Shown in pieces: positions 1 to 9,266 of a stretch of DNA of 58,616 bases (position 1 is its first letter; every line of letters starts with the position of its first letter). The position numbers were made by a program, and so were the translations under genes. The stretch is from positions 1 to 58,616 of the forward strand of contig CAJNDS010000856.1 of NCBI GenBank assembly GCA_905221605.1. The letters are read 5' to 3'. The notes under the pieces are model-generated. The model was not told the origin of the DNA, ran no database searches, and saw nothing but the letters and a program-made list of their open reading frames with translations. The DNA comes from Symbiodinium natans (Eukaryota; Sar; Dinophyceae; Suessiales; Symbiodiniaceae).

Positions 1-1
1 T

Positions 2-598
2 CTGTTCAGCGTACCGTTCCGTATTGGAGACGCTACCACCAGCAATAAACTGAGAAACTATCGCAAAGTCCAGTGCCACACGTGGGAAGAAGTTCCAAGC
101 GGATTGTCTACACAGAGGGGTCGGGATCGTGAGGATATCAGCTGGTCGAAGATCGGGCGTCGCTGGCAACAAGCCACTCGGTTCTAACTTCAACCCAATA
201 CCACCCCCTGAAAGACCTCGAAAAATCTCGTCTCGAACACAATTATGAAGTGGCGTTTTACCGATCATCGGACAAGCGATACAATGATGACCCCAACTAT
301 CCGAAACTTGGGGGCACATACCACATCCTTCATCTCCGTCAAATACTTGAAGACCAAGTCGCATCGATAAAGCATCAGAAAATGCAACATTGGTAAAACA
401 AGTCCCAAACGTGAGATTCGGAGCACTACACACCCACCCATCAGCCCAACTCTCGCCGTAAGATTTCATTCTCGTGAGATCCAACGAAGAGAGGGTGCCA
501 AGAAATGATCTGCGCGACGCCTCCACTCCTTGCGCAACCAGCTCCTGAAATTTCAACCTCGTATCATCCCGCTGAAAAGCATCCTTCCAAGTGGGACA
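2..598 (-). pseudogene. Displaced C-terminal part of the same retrotransposon: CCHC-like finger and endonuclease-like motif
   Basis: This frame is open for 199 codons to the window edge and continues the reverse transcriptase protein if one copy of the 71-bp duplication is ignored. It holds C-x2-C (314-325) followed by x8 and H-H-C-x2-C (272-289), a finger found after the polymerase in R2-like elements. Next come R-P-A-D (137-148) and A-L-D-F-A-I-V with Asp at 68-70, matching the PD-(D/E)xK style of restriction-like endonucleases that nick the target. It has no start of its own and is reachable only by frameshift or in an undamaged copy. The endonuclease call rests on motif spacing. Confidence 0.6.
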
Positions 599-3500
599 CA
601 GGGCTTCAAGGCGCTGAGTGGCAACCGCCCACCCCAAAATAGAATAGTTAGGATGAAGAGTGACCAACACAGGGCTTCAAGGCGCTGAGTGGCAACCGCC
701 CACCCCAAAATAGAATAGTTAGGATGAAGAGTGACCAACTGAGCACATAACTCCGACGTAAAGCGAGAGGCCACAACGTACGCAATATCAGCCCGATGAC
801 AGTCGTGATCTCCTATGGGAAACGATTCTGGGGTCAATCCAAGGCCACCATGCTTCGGATGGAGACACGCCTGGCGCCACGAAACATCCGGAATCGCACG
901 CCCCAAAATATTCTCTAGGGCCTGGCGGTACCTAGCATCATACCACGTGAATAACCCTTCCAGGAAGTGGCGCGGGGAGGTTCGAGCAAGGAATTGCAGT
1001 TGACAGAAACCCATTGTCTTCTGGAGAAGGTGGAAGGCAACATGACGACTCTGTAATTGTTCCAAAGCTCGGAACAATTGTTCGAAGCGGACGATTTTGC
1101 CATCACAAAGTTCTTTCATGAAGGGAGTCTGCCCACAAACCGGAGCTTTCAACATCTGGATATCGGTACCGGTTTGAATCCGAACTCCGAGAGCTTGGAA
1201 ACCCGACACATCTCCGCGAAACTCATCCCCCGCCAGCAAATACAAAGTGCATTGCGACAGATCGTACGAAAATCCATACTTCTCAGCGAGTTTGATTTCT
1301 TCCCGGAAACAACGGAGAACATCTTGGACCCGACCGCCACTAAAACTGTCATCAGCGTACTCCGGCTCAAAAGGGGGCGAACTCCCGGCGGCCTCCCGAG
1401 CTTCTTCGGCATGACGCCTCCGCACCAAGCAGAACAAGGCCATCATGAGCGGACAACCTTGTTGCCCTCGAGAACTGGGGTACAGTTCGCCTTCGTATAC
1501 TAAATGGGAAGGAGCTCCATAGCACCATTCAGCGAAACGAGACGAAGCCGGAGCGTATTGTCTACAATCGATGAGGAATTCGTGGGGATGAACAGTGTTG
1601 AAGGCGTTTTTCACATCCTTCTGCAGGAGCACCATGTCCTGGTTACACTTGTTCTGAGCAACCCACATTCGAGTTGAGTGGACGAGAGCCTCCGCTCCCC
1701 CTCCTACCGCGACAGCGAGCTGACGAGGGAGAAGTCGAGCCTTAATCGTACCCGAGTCAAGCCTAAACGAACATTTGAAGGCGAGTTTACGGAAAACTTG
1801 TCCCATGACTATAGGACGAGCGTCCTGGTCGAGCGCGACAGGGTGCCCTGACTTGTCGACCTTGCCAACCCCGACCAACGTCCCACCAGCCATCCATGGC
1901 CGCAAGCCTTCAGGTAACTCAGCGTCGACAACGATCCGAATGAAGCGATGAAGCGTCATCAAATATTCAGAATCCAACGAATGACCCACAAATCCTTTCA
2001 AGAAATCGGCTCGAAGACCGTCAGGGCCAGGCCCCGAACCAGTAGGAAACGATTTGAGGGACTGGAACAGAACATCCAATGGGATCTCTGGGGTCGGCGG
2101 CAGCGCGGTGCGTTGAAGCTTTCCAGCTGGGCTCGGAGGAAATTTCGCAAGCAATTTTTGACGAATTTGCTCATTGGAAGCGGCCAAACCCGGGGAGACT
2201 AAACGTTTCATCGCTTGCCCCGAACGCCCCAAAGCCACCAACCGTCTAACCTCGGCCTCTCTACGTTCCAGAGTCTGGTTCGAGTCTCCCCTTGGTTTGC
2301 GAGTACGAGCAGCCATCACCGCCTCATCCCATAAGCCCTTTCGTTCTCCCAATCTCCACCGAGTCAAAAGGGATTTCGTGAAGGCAATAGCTTGACCACG
2401 ACGTTGGCCTCTCCGATTTTGCCTACAGACACTTTTGGGAAACATCAGTAACTCAATCCACGCCCTGCGAGCTTGGGCTTGCCCTACAGTGTCGTCTCCA
2501 ACGCCTCGACCTCCTACTTCAGTCGGCAAAGGATCCCATGCGTCAAGTCGGTTTTGAGAAACAACAGCAGAAAGCAGTTTAGCATACTCGATCCGAACCA
2601 ACGGCCAAACCTCTGCCGGGAGATAGTCTTTAGTGAAGATCGGACAAGTGAAGATATCCTGTAGAGTTGGAAGATCGTCCTGCGCGGAGTGAGGGGTCAC
2701 AAGATGACCAGATGGTCTAACTTGAGGCCAACATTTAGCGTGGACTCCGGAAGCTATACGAGTGCTCAAAGTTTTACCACACACTCGACAACCCTGCCAA
2801 CGTTGCTCGTGTAACCAGGCGTCGCTTGGACGCCCCTGTAATTCCCCGATGCAGTGCAAATCGACATGAGCTCTCAAAGCCTCCTTTGATTGCCAAGCTG
2901 GTCCCACACCCCGACTCCTAGCACAACCCGCGATGGGACAATACAATGTGTGCTGCACACTCCGCGGTCCACTTGGCAATGAGTCCCGAGCCAATTGTTG
3001 GATTTCTTCGATACCGCACCCAAATAATTCAGCCAGCTCAGCATCTGCACCAACCGAATCTCGGGCATCAAAGATTCTCACCTGATCTTCGTCCACTTCC
3101 ATGTCCGCAACCCCTCCGAGAGTGGAAGACGCTACCTCTCTTGGAAAAGCCGGGTACGACCCTACGATTGCAAGCAGCAACAAACGTCCCCCGATAGGCA
3201 TTTGTTTACTCAACCAAAATCCTCCCAACACCGAAATACCTCGACAGATACTCCGATCGAAATGAAAATCGAAGACCCACGCCAACATGCTTATTCCTGA
3301 CACCACACATCTCAAGCGGTCCTCTACTCGATAAGTCCACCAACACAACGTGCCAAGATAGAGACCCTGAAAGAACCGCCCTCGAGTCATACGAAGCGGA
3401 CTCAAGATACCGTACATGATTGGCACGTCCGTGCCAAGACCATTTGTGCTCGATGAGCAGCCTCTCGTTGCACCCCAGGGGCTGGCTGCACAAGATCTCA

Positions 3501-3882
3501 AATGATGCAAATAAAATAGCTGATTGGGCTGAATCCACCCCAAGCGGCGATCCCACTTGTCTTCCGAAACGAATGACGCACATCCATGAGAATACCACAA
3601 CATGGGATCTCCCAAACAACCCAAGCGACCCTCGCTCTCAATGACAACATGGAAAGTAGTGGACCCCAACAACAACACCAAGAACACCACTCTACCATTC
3701 ATGCGCAACCTGTCTGAACGTTGGTGGACTCTGAAGCGACGTCCATTCGACTTTGGTAACCCTCTTTGCTGATCCAATTCGCGCTCCGTGCAAGAGCCTA
3801 TCGCGAAGACTCCGATACAGAACACTAGCCAAACCCAGTCCCATAACAACTGAGCAGAGAGGAGGCCGCACCCTTCAGCCAT
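553..3882 (-). CDS. Reverse transcriptase ORF of a non-LTR retrotransposon (1109 codons, C-terminus out of frame)
   Basis: Visible motifs: C2H2-like finger C315-x4-C320-x18-H339-x3-H343; CCHC finger C365-x2-C368-x12-H381-x2-C384; SGPGPDGLRADFL leading into the polymerase fingers; motif A KDVKNAFN with catalytic D756 (bases 1615-1617); motif B RGQQGCPLM at 805-813; motif C YADD at 842-845 (bases 1348-1359). All three polymerase carboxylate positions are therefore present. Residues 1-211 (3250-3882) are absent from the second copy and look like chance translation with hydrophobic runs. The true start is uncertain; Met228 (bases 3199-3201), just before the duplicated finger domain, is an alternative. 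The last ~37 residues are frameshift product caused by the duplication at 596-739. It is probably not an active copy. Confidence 0.8.
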   Translation of the reverse strand: MAEGCGLLSAQLLWDWVWLVFCIGVFAIGSCTERELDQQRGLPKSNGRRFRVHQRSDRLRMNGRVVFLVLLLGSTTFHVVIESEGRLGCLGDPMLWYSHGCASFVSEDKWDRRLGWIQPNQLFYLHHLRSCAASPWGATRGCSSSTNGLGTDVPIMYGILSPLRMTRGRFFQGLYLGTLCWWTYRVEDRLRCVVSGISMLAWVFDFHFDRSICRGISVLGGFWLSKQMPIGGRLLLLAIVGSYPAFPREVASSTLGGVADMEVDEDQVRIFDARDSVGADAELAELFGCGIEEIQQLARDSLPSGPRSVQHTLYCPIAGCARSRGVGPAWQSKEALRAHVDLHCIGELQGRPSDAWLHEQRWQGCRVCGKTLSTRIASGVHAKCWPQVRPSGHLVTPHSAQDDLPTLQDIFTCPIFTKDYLPAEVWPLVRIEYAKLLSAVVSQNRLDAWDPLPTEVGGRGVGDDTVGQAQARRAWIELLMFPKSVCRQNRRGQRRGQAIAFTKSLLTRWRLGERKGLWDEAVMAARTRKPRGDSNQTLERREAEVRRLVALGRSGQAMKRLVSPGLAASNEQIRQKLLAKFPPSPAGKLQRTALPPTPEIPLDVLFQSLKSFPTGSGPGPDGLRADFLKGFVGHSLDSEYLMTLHRFIRIVVDAELPEGLRPWMAGGTLVGVGKVDKSGHPVALDQDARPIVMGQVFRKLAFKCSFRLDSGTIKARLLPRQLAVAVGGGAEALVHSTRMWVAQNKCNQDMVLLQKDVKNAFNTVHPHEFLIDCRQYAPASSRFAEWCYGAPSHLVYEGELYPSSRGQQGCPLMMALFCLVRRRHAEEAREAAGSSPPFEPEYADDSFSGGRVQDVLRCFREEIKLAEKYGFSYDLSQCTLYLLAGDEFRGDVSGFQALGVRIQTGTDIQMLKAPVCGQTPFMKELCDGKIVRFEQLFRALEQLQSRHVAFHLLQKTMGFCQLQFLARTSPRHFLEGLFTWYDARYRQALENILGRAIPDVSWRQACLHPKHGGLGLTPESFPIGDHDCHRADIAYVVASRFTSELCAQLVTLHPNYSILGWAVATQRLEALCWSLFILTILFWGGRLPLSALKPCVPLGRMLFSGMIRG
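596..739. repeat. 71-bp tandem duplication inside the retrotransposon
   Basis: Bases 596-668 and 667-739 are identical over 73 positions with period 71. Because 71 is not a multiple of three, the duplication moves the C-terminal finger and endonuclease out of the main frame. The copies show no differences, so the event is recent or is an assembly artefact. Confidence 0.95.
2819..3249 (-). repeat. Direct duplication, copy 1 (within the retrotransposon finger region)
   Basis: This 431-bp block recurs at 3952-4382 with offset 1133 in the same orientation. I see one difference, T versus C in TTCTTCGA(T/C)ACCGC, which changes Ile to Val in the minus-strand protein. The block encodes the acidic linker and the first zinc finger. 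On the plus strand it is immediately preceded by GTAACCAG (2811-2818), so it starts right after an AG. Confidence 0.95.
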
Positions 3883-3930
3883 TGCCCCCGCCCTCTACCC
3901 GGACAACGAGTCCTGAGCATCTCTTGGCTC

Positions 3931-3952
3931 TTGAGCCCATCCTTGGCTCAAG
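3931..3952 (+). other. Possible decayed dinoflagellate spliced-leader relic
   Basis: Bases 3931-3952 read TTGAGCCCATCCTTGGCTCA then AG. The dinoflagellate spliced leader ends in AGCCATTTTGGCTCAAG; the match needs about two small insertions and one or two substitutions. A second weaker TTGGCTC lies just upstream (3924-3930). Retroposed dinoflagellate cDNAs are known to keep such leaders at their 5' edge. The match is imperfect and short, so chance is possible. Confidence 0.35.
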
Positions 3953-4382
3953 CGTCGCTTGGACGCCCCTGTAATTCCCCGATGCAGTGCAAATCGACAT
4001 GAGCTCTCAAAGCCTCCTTTGATTGCCAAGCTGGTCCCACACCCCGACTCCTAGCACAACCCGCGATGGGACAATACAATGTGTGCTGCACACTCCGCGG
4101 TCCACTTGGCAATGAGTCCCGAGCCAATTGTTGGATTTCTTCGACACCGCACCCAAATAATTCAGCCAGCTCAGCATCTGCACCAACCGAATCTCGGGCA
4201 TCAAAGATTCTCACCTGATCTTCGTCCACTTCCATGTCCGCAACCCCTCCGAGAGTGGAAGACGCTACCTCTCTTGGAAAAGCCGGGTACGACCCTACGA
4301 TTGCAAGCAGCAACAAACGTCCCCCGATAGGCATTTGTTTACTCAACCAAAATCCTCCCAACACCGAAATACCTCGACAGAT
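3952..4382 (-). repeat. Direct duplication, copy 2 (isolated fragment, no reverse transcriptase)
   Basis: This is a second copy of 2819-3249. It has lost everything downstream in the minus sense and abuts the AT-rich island at 4383. A minus-strand frame of 154 codons (4412-3948) reads through it, but only as a fragment of the finger domain. Its left edge coincides with a spliced-leader-like sequence. Confidence 0.95.
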
Positions 4383-6079
4383 GGGCAATCCAAACTCTCG
4401 GATTTTTCTCAAAGCGAAAGTAAAATTCTACGTTGTTTAATTACTGAAGTAAAATACGTTTCTTAGTTTTTGGGAATTCAGGTTTTCGAGTGTTAGATTC
4501 TGCTTGTTATAATCGTAAATTAGGGATTCAATAATATAGGGCTTCACCAAATAATATCTGAGAATTTGGTAGCTTCCGCATTAATCGCGTATTAGTGGGG
4601 ATTCATTAGTGGTATTATTGGTCGCGACCACGACCCCGAACAAAGATGGTTCCATTTAGAATCCTCAAGTCTAAGCCCGTAGAACGTGACTCTTTCTTCA
4701 ATCATATTTATTTCTGAATAGTTTTTGAACATTATTTCATTCGATCTAATTTTGATAATCTTTTTGCATAGAACCAGTGAGAAATTATATTCTTACGGCT
4801 GCAATACGGGAAGAATGGTGCAATTGATTATTCTAATATTCGTTGATATCTTCATTTTGGATCCTCAAAAAAGGGGGGGCCCTTAGATCCATAAATATTT
4901 TCATTTTCTTTGGGCATATTATAATTCCTTGTAGGAAATCCTAAAGAAGAAAATTCAAGTTATATCAAAGAAGAACGTATCAAATGTCTTATTAAGGATG
5001 ATGAATTTTTTCATCGAGGCTCTATGTTCTCTATCTACGATGTTTCACTCGGATGCGGGGATATTTGGATGTCTTATTTATTAGATATTCTGTGATATAC
5101 GAATAAGAATGGCTAGAAATGATTTTTGTATGGATAAGAATGTCTATCGTGTAGAATGAATAATCGATAAAAATCATTGTTTTTAAGGATGGGAATACTT
5201 CTACGAATGATAAAATTGATTTTTATGATAAAAAATTTAAAAATATCCAGAGGTTCTGAGGAATTCATTATAATAATGCCTGATATTTTCTATGATGATT
5301 TCTTTCGTTTCATTGGCTATGATATTGGTGTATTGTTTGTTATGTGGGCTCTGTGAACTCTGATAATTCGGGATGGCGATGGATTTTCTCTTATGGGAAT
5401 GTATGAAATTAATGATTTCATTGGATTTATTAGTAATTCTCGAATGGCAAGAATATAAAATTTCTTTCATAATAATTTATATATTTCTTTCGATGCAAAA
5501 AATATATGTTCCTAGAAATGTTAATTAATATGAATCTTCTATAGGGGTTCATATAAAGATTTATGAGGATCTTCTCCCCATAAGATGGAAGATGGGACAT
5601 ATATATCGTGTATTTCTTACGCTTTTGGTATTGAATCGAATCTATTTTATGAGATTCGAATTGGTATTTTTGGGAGTAGAGATCTCTCGAAAAAATTCTA
5701 ATAATATTAATAATGGATGATTATAGATGAGTTTTTTATTTAAATTTATTTAGGGGTCGGAATCGGGACCAAATAATAATTTTCGTATTATCTAAGATTT
5801 TTTAATATCTAGAAAAATCTATCCTATTCCTTAATTAACGAGATGAAATAGAATGGATTAGATAGAATTATTAAGATGCCCGGAATATTTCTTATTACGA
5901 ATAAGAATGGATTAGAAAGAATTATTTCTGGACTAATATAATCTTTATATACAGGAATTTCAAGGCTTCTGCTCGAAATTCCCCCTTCTGGCACACAAGA
6001 TTTATCTTCGAAAATAACCTATTGATTCATTCTAATCGAGAATATGAATCCAATTCATCGGATCTTTATTCTCGAAGTT
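4383..6079. other. AT-rich island without a recognisable gene
   Basis: Composition changes sharply at 4383, from GC-balanced retrotransposon to roughly 30% GC, and back at about 6080. All frames are broken by frequent stops. The longest closed frame is a 77-codon minus-strand stretch (5237-5470) that resembles nothing I recognise. The texture is like organellar intergenic or decayed organellar DNA, but I cannot match it to any plastid or mitochondrial gene. A run of A6G7 at about 4867-4880 is the only simple-sequence feature. Confidence 0.6.
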
Positions 6080-6632
6080 GGCGAAGGTCGGTAGATCCAT
6101 TTGTCTCCCCTTGTCTCCCTTCGTCTTGGATGTTTGTGCCGGGTTTGCAGTGGTCAGCGTCTCTACTTGTCTGCCTTTGTCTCCCTTGGTATTGGATGTT
6201 TTTGCCGGGTTAGCGACGGCCGGTGCCCCCACTTGTCTCTCTTTGTCTCCCTTCGTCTTGGATGCTTGTGCCGGGTTTGCAGTGGTCAACGTCTCTGCTT
6301 GTCTCCCTTTGTCTTTCTTGGTGTTGGATGTCTGCCTTTGCCGGGTTGGCGACGGCCGGTACCCCCAGTTGTCTCCCGTTGTTTCCCTTTGTCTCCCTTG
6401 GTGTTGGATGCCTGTACTGGGTTTGCGGTGGTCGGTGTCTCTACTTGTCTCCCTTTGTGTCCCTTCGTGTTGGATGCTTGTGCCGGGTTGGCGGTGGCCG
6501 GTGTGTTCACTTTGTCTCCCTTTGTATCCCCTTCCCTCTTCGTGTTGGATGCTTGTGCCGGGTTTGTAGTGGTCGGTGACTTCACTTGTCTCTCGTTGTG
6601 TCCCTTTGTCTCCCTTGGTGTTGGATGCCGAG
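6080..6632 (+). repeat. 66-bp minisatellite, forward arm
   Basis: Around eight units of about 66 bp carry the landmarks TTGGATG, TTGTGCCGGGTT, GTGGTCGGTG and TTGTCTCCCTTTGTCTCCCTT; compare the starts at 6255 and 6321, exactly 66 apart. Units differ by substitutions and small indels, so no single frame stays in register although 66 is 22 codons. The same unit recurs inverted at 7565-7846. Confidence 0.85.
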
Positions 6633-7430
6633 GCTGTGAGCATCGTGCGTCATGAGCATCTTGGGCATGAAGTGCTCTGCAAGCCACATGTCCATTTTTT
6701 CCCAAAGGCCTGCTGGGAGTTCGCCCCTCCCGTGTCCCCCTTCCCGCGCGCAAAGCCGGAATGACGTCGTGCACGAACGGTTGTGCGTTGTCTGGTTGTC
6801 CATTGCTTGGTTGTGGAATTCAGTATTTTTGACACGTGTATCCGTGTATCGGTGAAAATTTGGAGGCATGTTTTCGACAGCAGCAAGCCATAAAGAGCAC
6901 ACTTTCATTGTAATAGCATCATGAGCATCATGCGCTGTGAGCATCGTCTGTCCTGAGTCGGCATCCTGGGCATGAATTGCTCTGCAAGCCGCATGTCCAT
7001 TTTTTCCCAAGGGCATGCTGGGAGTTCGCCCCTCCCGCGTCCCCTTTCCCGCGCGCTTTTTCGGAACGACGTCGTACGCGAGTGGTTGTGTATTGTCTGG
7101 TTGTGCATTGATTGGTTGTGGAGTTCAGTTTTTTGACACGTGTATCGGTGAAAATTTGGATCATTTCTTTCGACAGCAGCAAGCCATAAAGAGCACACTT
7201 TCGTTGCAACAGCATCATGAGCATCATGCGCTGTGAGCATCGTGTGTCATGAGCATCCTGGGCATGAAGTGCTCTGCAAGCCACATGTCCATTTTTCCAA
7301 AGGCCTGCTGGGAGTTCGCCCCTCCCGTGTCCCCGCTTCCCGCACAAAAAGCCAGAACGACGTCGTACGCGAGTGGTTGTGCATTGTCTGGTTGCGCAGT
7401 GCTTGGTTGTGGAGTTCGGTTATGATTGCG
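6633..7430 (+). repeat. ~300-bp tandem repeat, two and two-thirds copies
   Basis: Copies start at GCTGTGAGCATCGT at 6633, 6934 and 7230, giving spacings of 301 and 296 bp; the third ends near 7430. Shared landmarks are CTCTGCAAGCC, GGGAGTTCGCCCCTCCC and CGGTGAAAATTTGGA. Copies differ by scattered substitutions and indels. I see no coding frame conserved between copies. Confidence 0.9.
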
Positions 7431-7564
7431 AGCGGGCGAAGTCTTTACCGAAAACAGTCCCATGCCTGCATGCTCAGATCAGGTCAGGTCAGGTCAGCCT
7501 GTACGCCCGAAGGCGGCCCCTTTGGGGCACACGGTCGCTAACACGAAACGCCTAAGAGCCTACA
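7431..7564. other. Short non-repeated link
   Basis: This stretch joins the 300-bp repeat to the inverted minisatellite arm. It contains four GGTCA-type pentamers (near 7480-7497) and nothing else recognisable. Confidence 0.5.
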
Positions 7565-7846
7565 AGCAGAGACACAGGCATCAAGCACCAAGGGAGACAA
7601 AGGCAGACAAGTGGAGGCACCGGCCGCCGCCAACCCGGCACAGGCATCCAACACCAAGGGAGACAAAGGGAGACAAAGGGAGACAAAGGGAGACAAGCAG
7701 AGACACCGACCACCGCAAACCCGGCACAGGCATCCAACACGAAGGGAGACAAAGGGAGACATGTGCACCGGCCGCCGCCAACCGGCATCCAACACCAAGG
7801 GAGACAAAGGGACAAGTGGAGGCACCGGCCACCGCAAACCCGGCAG
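7565..7846 (-). repeat. 66-bp minisatellite, inverted arm
   Basis: The landmarks of the 6080-6632 minisatellite recur here in reverse complement (GGGAGACAAAGGGAGACAA, AACCCGGCACAGGCATCCAA). About four units are present, with a local run of the AAAGGGAGAC sub-motif. Bases 7847-7911, up to the next array, hold no feature I recognise. Confidence 0.85.
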
Positions 7847-7911
7847 GCCTATCTCCACCAGTCGGAAATCCTTAGAAGGACTTGAGGACCCCAACAGTTG
7901 ACTGTTTGGGG

Positions 7912-9023
7912 AACAAATCGAACCCCCGTGTCTTGCTCTTGAGAGCCCACTCATATCCATGACAAATTGTACCCCCGGGTCTTGGTGGCTCTTTCTGGCC
8001 CACTCTTATCCGTAATAAGGCTCTTTCTGGACCATTCTTATGTGAACAACATAGCACCTCTGGGTCTTGGTGGGTCTTTCTGGCCTTTCTAGCCCACTCT
8101 TATCCATAACAAATCGTACCCCTGGGTCAGGAGGCTCTTTCTGGACCACTCTTGTCCATGACAAGGTTTTTCTCGCCTATTCTTGTCCATAACAAATCGT
8201 ACCCCCGGGTCTTGGTGGCTCTTTCTGGCCCATTCTCATCCGTAACAAATCGTACTCCGGGTCTTGGTGGCTTTTCCCGTCCCACTTTTATCCATAACGA
8301 GACTTTTTCTGGCCCGTTCGTATCCGTACCAAATCGTGTCCCGGGTCTTGGTGGCTCTTTCTGGCGCATTCTTATCCGCAACAAATCGTACCCCGGGTCT
8401 TGGTGGCTCTTTCTGGCTCACTCCTGTACCGAACAAATCGTAGCCGGGTCTTGCTGACTCTTTCTGGCCCACACTTCTCCATAACAAGGCTCTTTCTGGC
8501 ACATTCTTATCTGTAATAAGTGGCACCCCTGGGACTTGGTGGCCCGCTCTTTATGGCCCACTCTTATCCATGAGAAATCGCACCGCCGGGTCTGGGTGGC
8601 TTTTTCTGGCCCACTCTTATCCGTAACAAATCGCACCCCCGGTTCTTGGTGGGTCTTTCTGGCCCACTCTTATAACAAATCGCACCCCCGGATCTTGGTG
8701 GCCGCCACTCATCCATACGACTCGTACCGCCGGGTCTTGGTCACTGTTTCTGGCCCACTCTTATCCGTAACAGATCGCACACCGGGTCTTGGTGGACTCC
8801 TATAACAAATCGTACCCCCCAGTCGTGGTGGCTCTTTGTCTTGGTGGCTCTTTGCGGCCCAGGCCCATTCAAATCGCACCCCGGGTCTTGGTGGCTCTTT
8901 CTGGAACACTCTTATCCATAACAAATCGCACCGCCGGGTCTTGGTGGCTCTTTCTTCACTCTTATCCGTAGCGAATCGTAACCCCGGGTCTTGCTGGCTC
9001 TTTCTGGGACATTCTTATCATAA
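7912..9023 (+). repeat. Diverged 53-bp tandem array
   Basis: About twenty degenerate units follow ACAAATCGTACCCCCGGGTC, then TTGGTGGCTCTTTCTGG, then CCCACTCTTATCCATA; clean units start at 8192 and 8245. Units are often truncated or fused (for example near 8700 and 8820), which indicates an old array. The ACAAATCGTAC and TTGGTGGC words are shared with the 50-bp satellite that begins at 9267. Confidence 0.9.
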
Positions 9024-9266
9024 CCAGGCCCGCAAAATTTTGACGGCTATCCATCCACGGAATCGCCGGCACATCTACGCGCACCCAGTTTGCGCAAAAC
9101 TGCGAGCAATTGGGGAGCTTGCCTCGGTGGCGTGGGATGAATCGCTTGAACCCTGAAAGGACACACCCCGCCTGGTCCGGGAAACAAGACGCTGCAAAAT
9201 TCAGCCAAAATAACTTAAACAATCTAAATAAATTGAACCATATATTTCCGGCCGAGAATTTCATTG
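9024..9266. other. Single-copy spacer between two satellites
   Basis: About 240 bp of non-repeated sequence separates the 53-bp array from the 50-bp satellite. No gene, promoter or RNA could be recognised. Confidence 0.6.

Larger units (their letters stand above)
1..4382 (-). mobile_element. Non-LTR retrotransposon with restriction-like endonuclease, rearranged and cut by the window edge
   Basis: Read on the minus strand the domain order is N-terminal C2H2 and CCHC zinc fingers, reverse transcriptase, a CCHC-like finger, then an R-P-x-D plus LDxxV endonuclease-like motif. This order is known for R2/NeSL-type non-LTR elements, which copy their RNA by target-primed reverse transcription in the nucleus. 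No long terminal repeat, integrase or protease is visible. The copy is damaged: a 71-bp tandem duplication shifts the frame near the C-terminus, a 431-bp piece of the zinc-finger region is duplicated at 3952-4382, and the C-terminus runs off the window at base 1. No poly(A) or 3' end is in view. The clade assignment is inferred from domain order only. Confidence 0.8.

Noticed and set aside
5237-5470. 77-codon minus-strand frame in the AT-rich island
   Set aside because: No recognisable motif, and an open stretch of this size is plausible by chance over several frames; not reported as a gene.
5690-6080. A plus-strand frame that would be long if TAA, TAG and TGA were sense codons
   Set aside because: It has about six stops in 130 codons, not clearly fewer than expected for ~30% GC DNA, so a reassigned code is not supported.
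6032-6643. 203-codon minus-strand frame with NPAQ-SKTKGDKGRQ-like repeats
   Set aside because: The 66-bp units are read in more than one phase because of indels, and the opposite strand is open too; treated as minisatellite.
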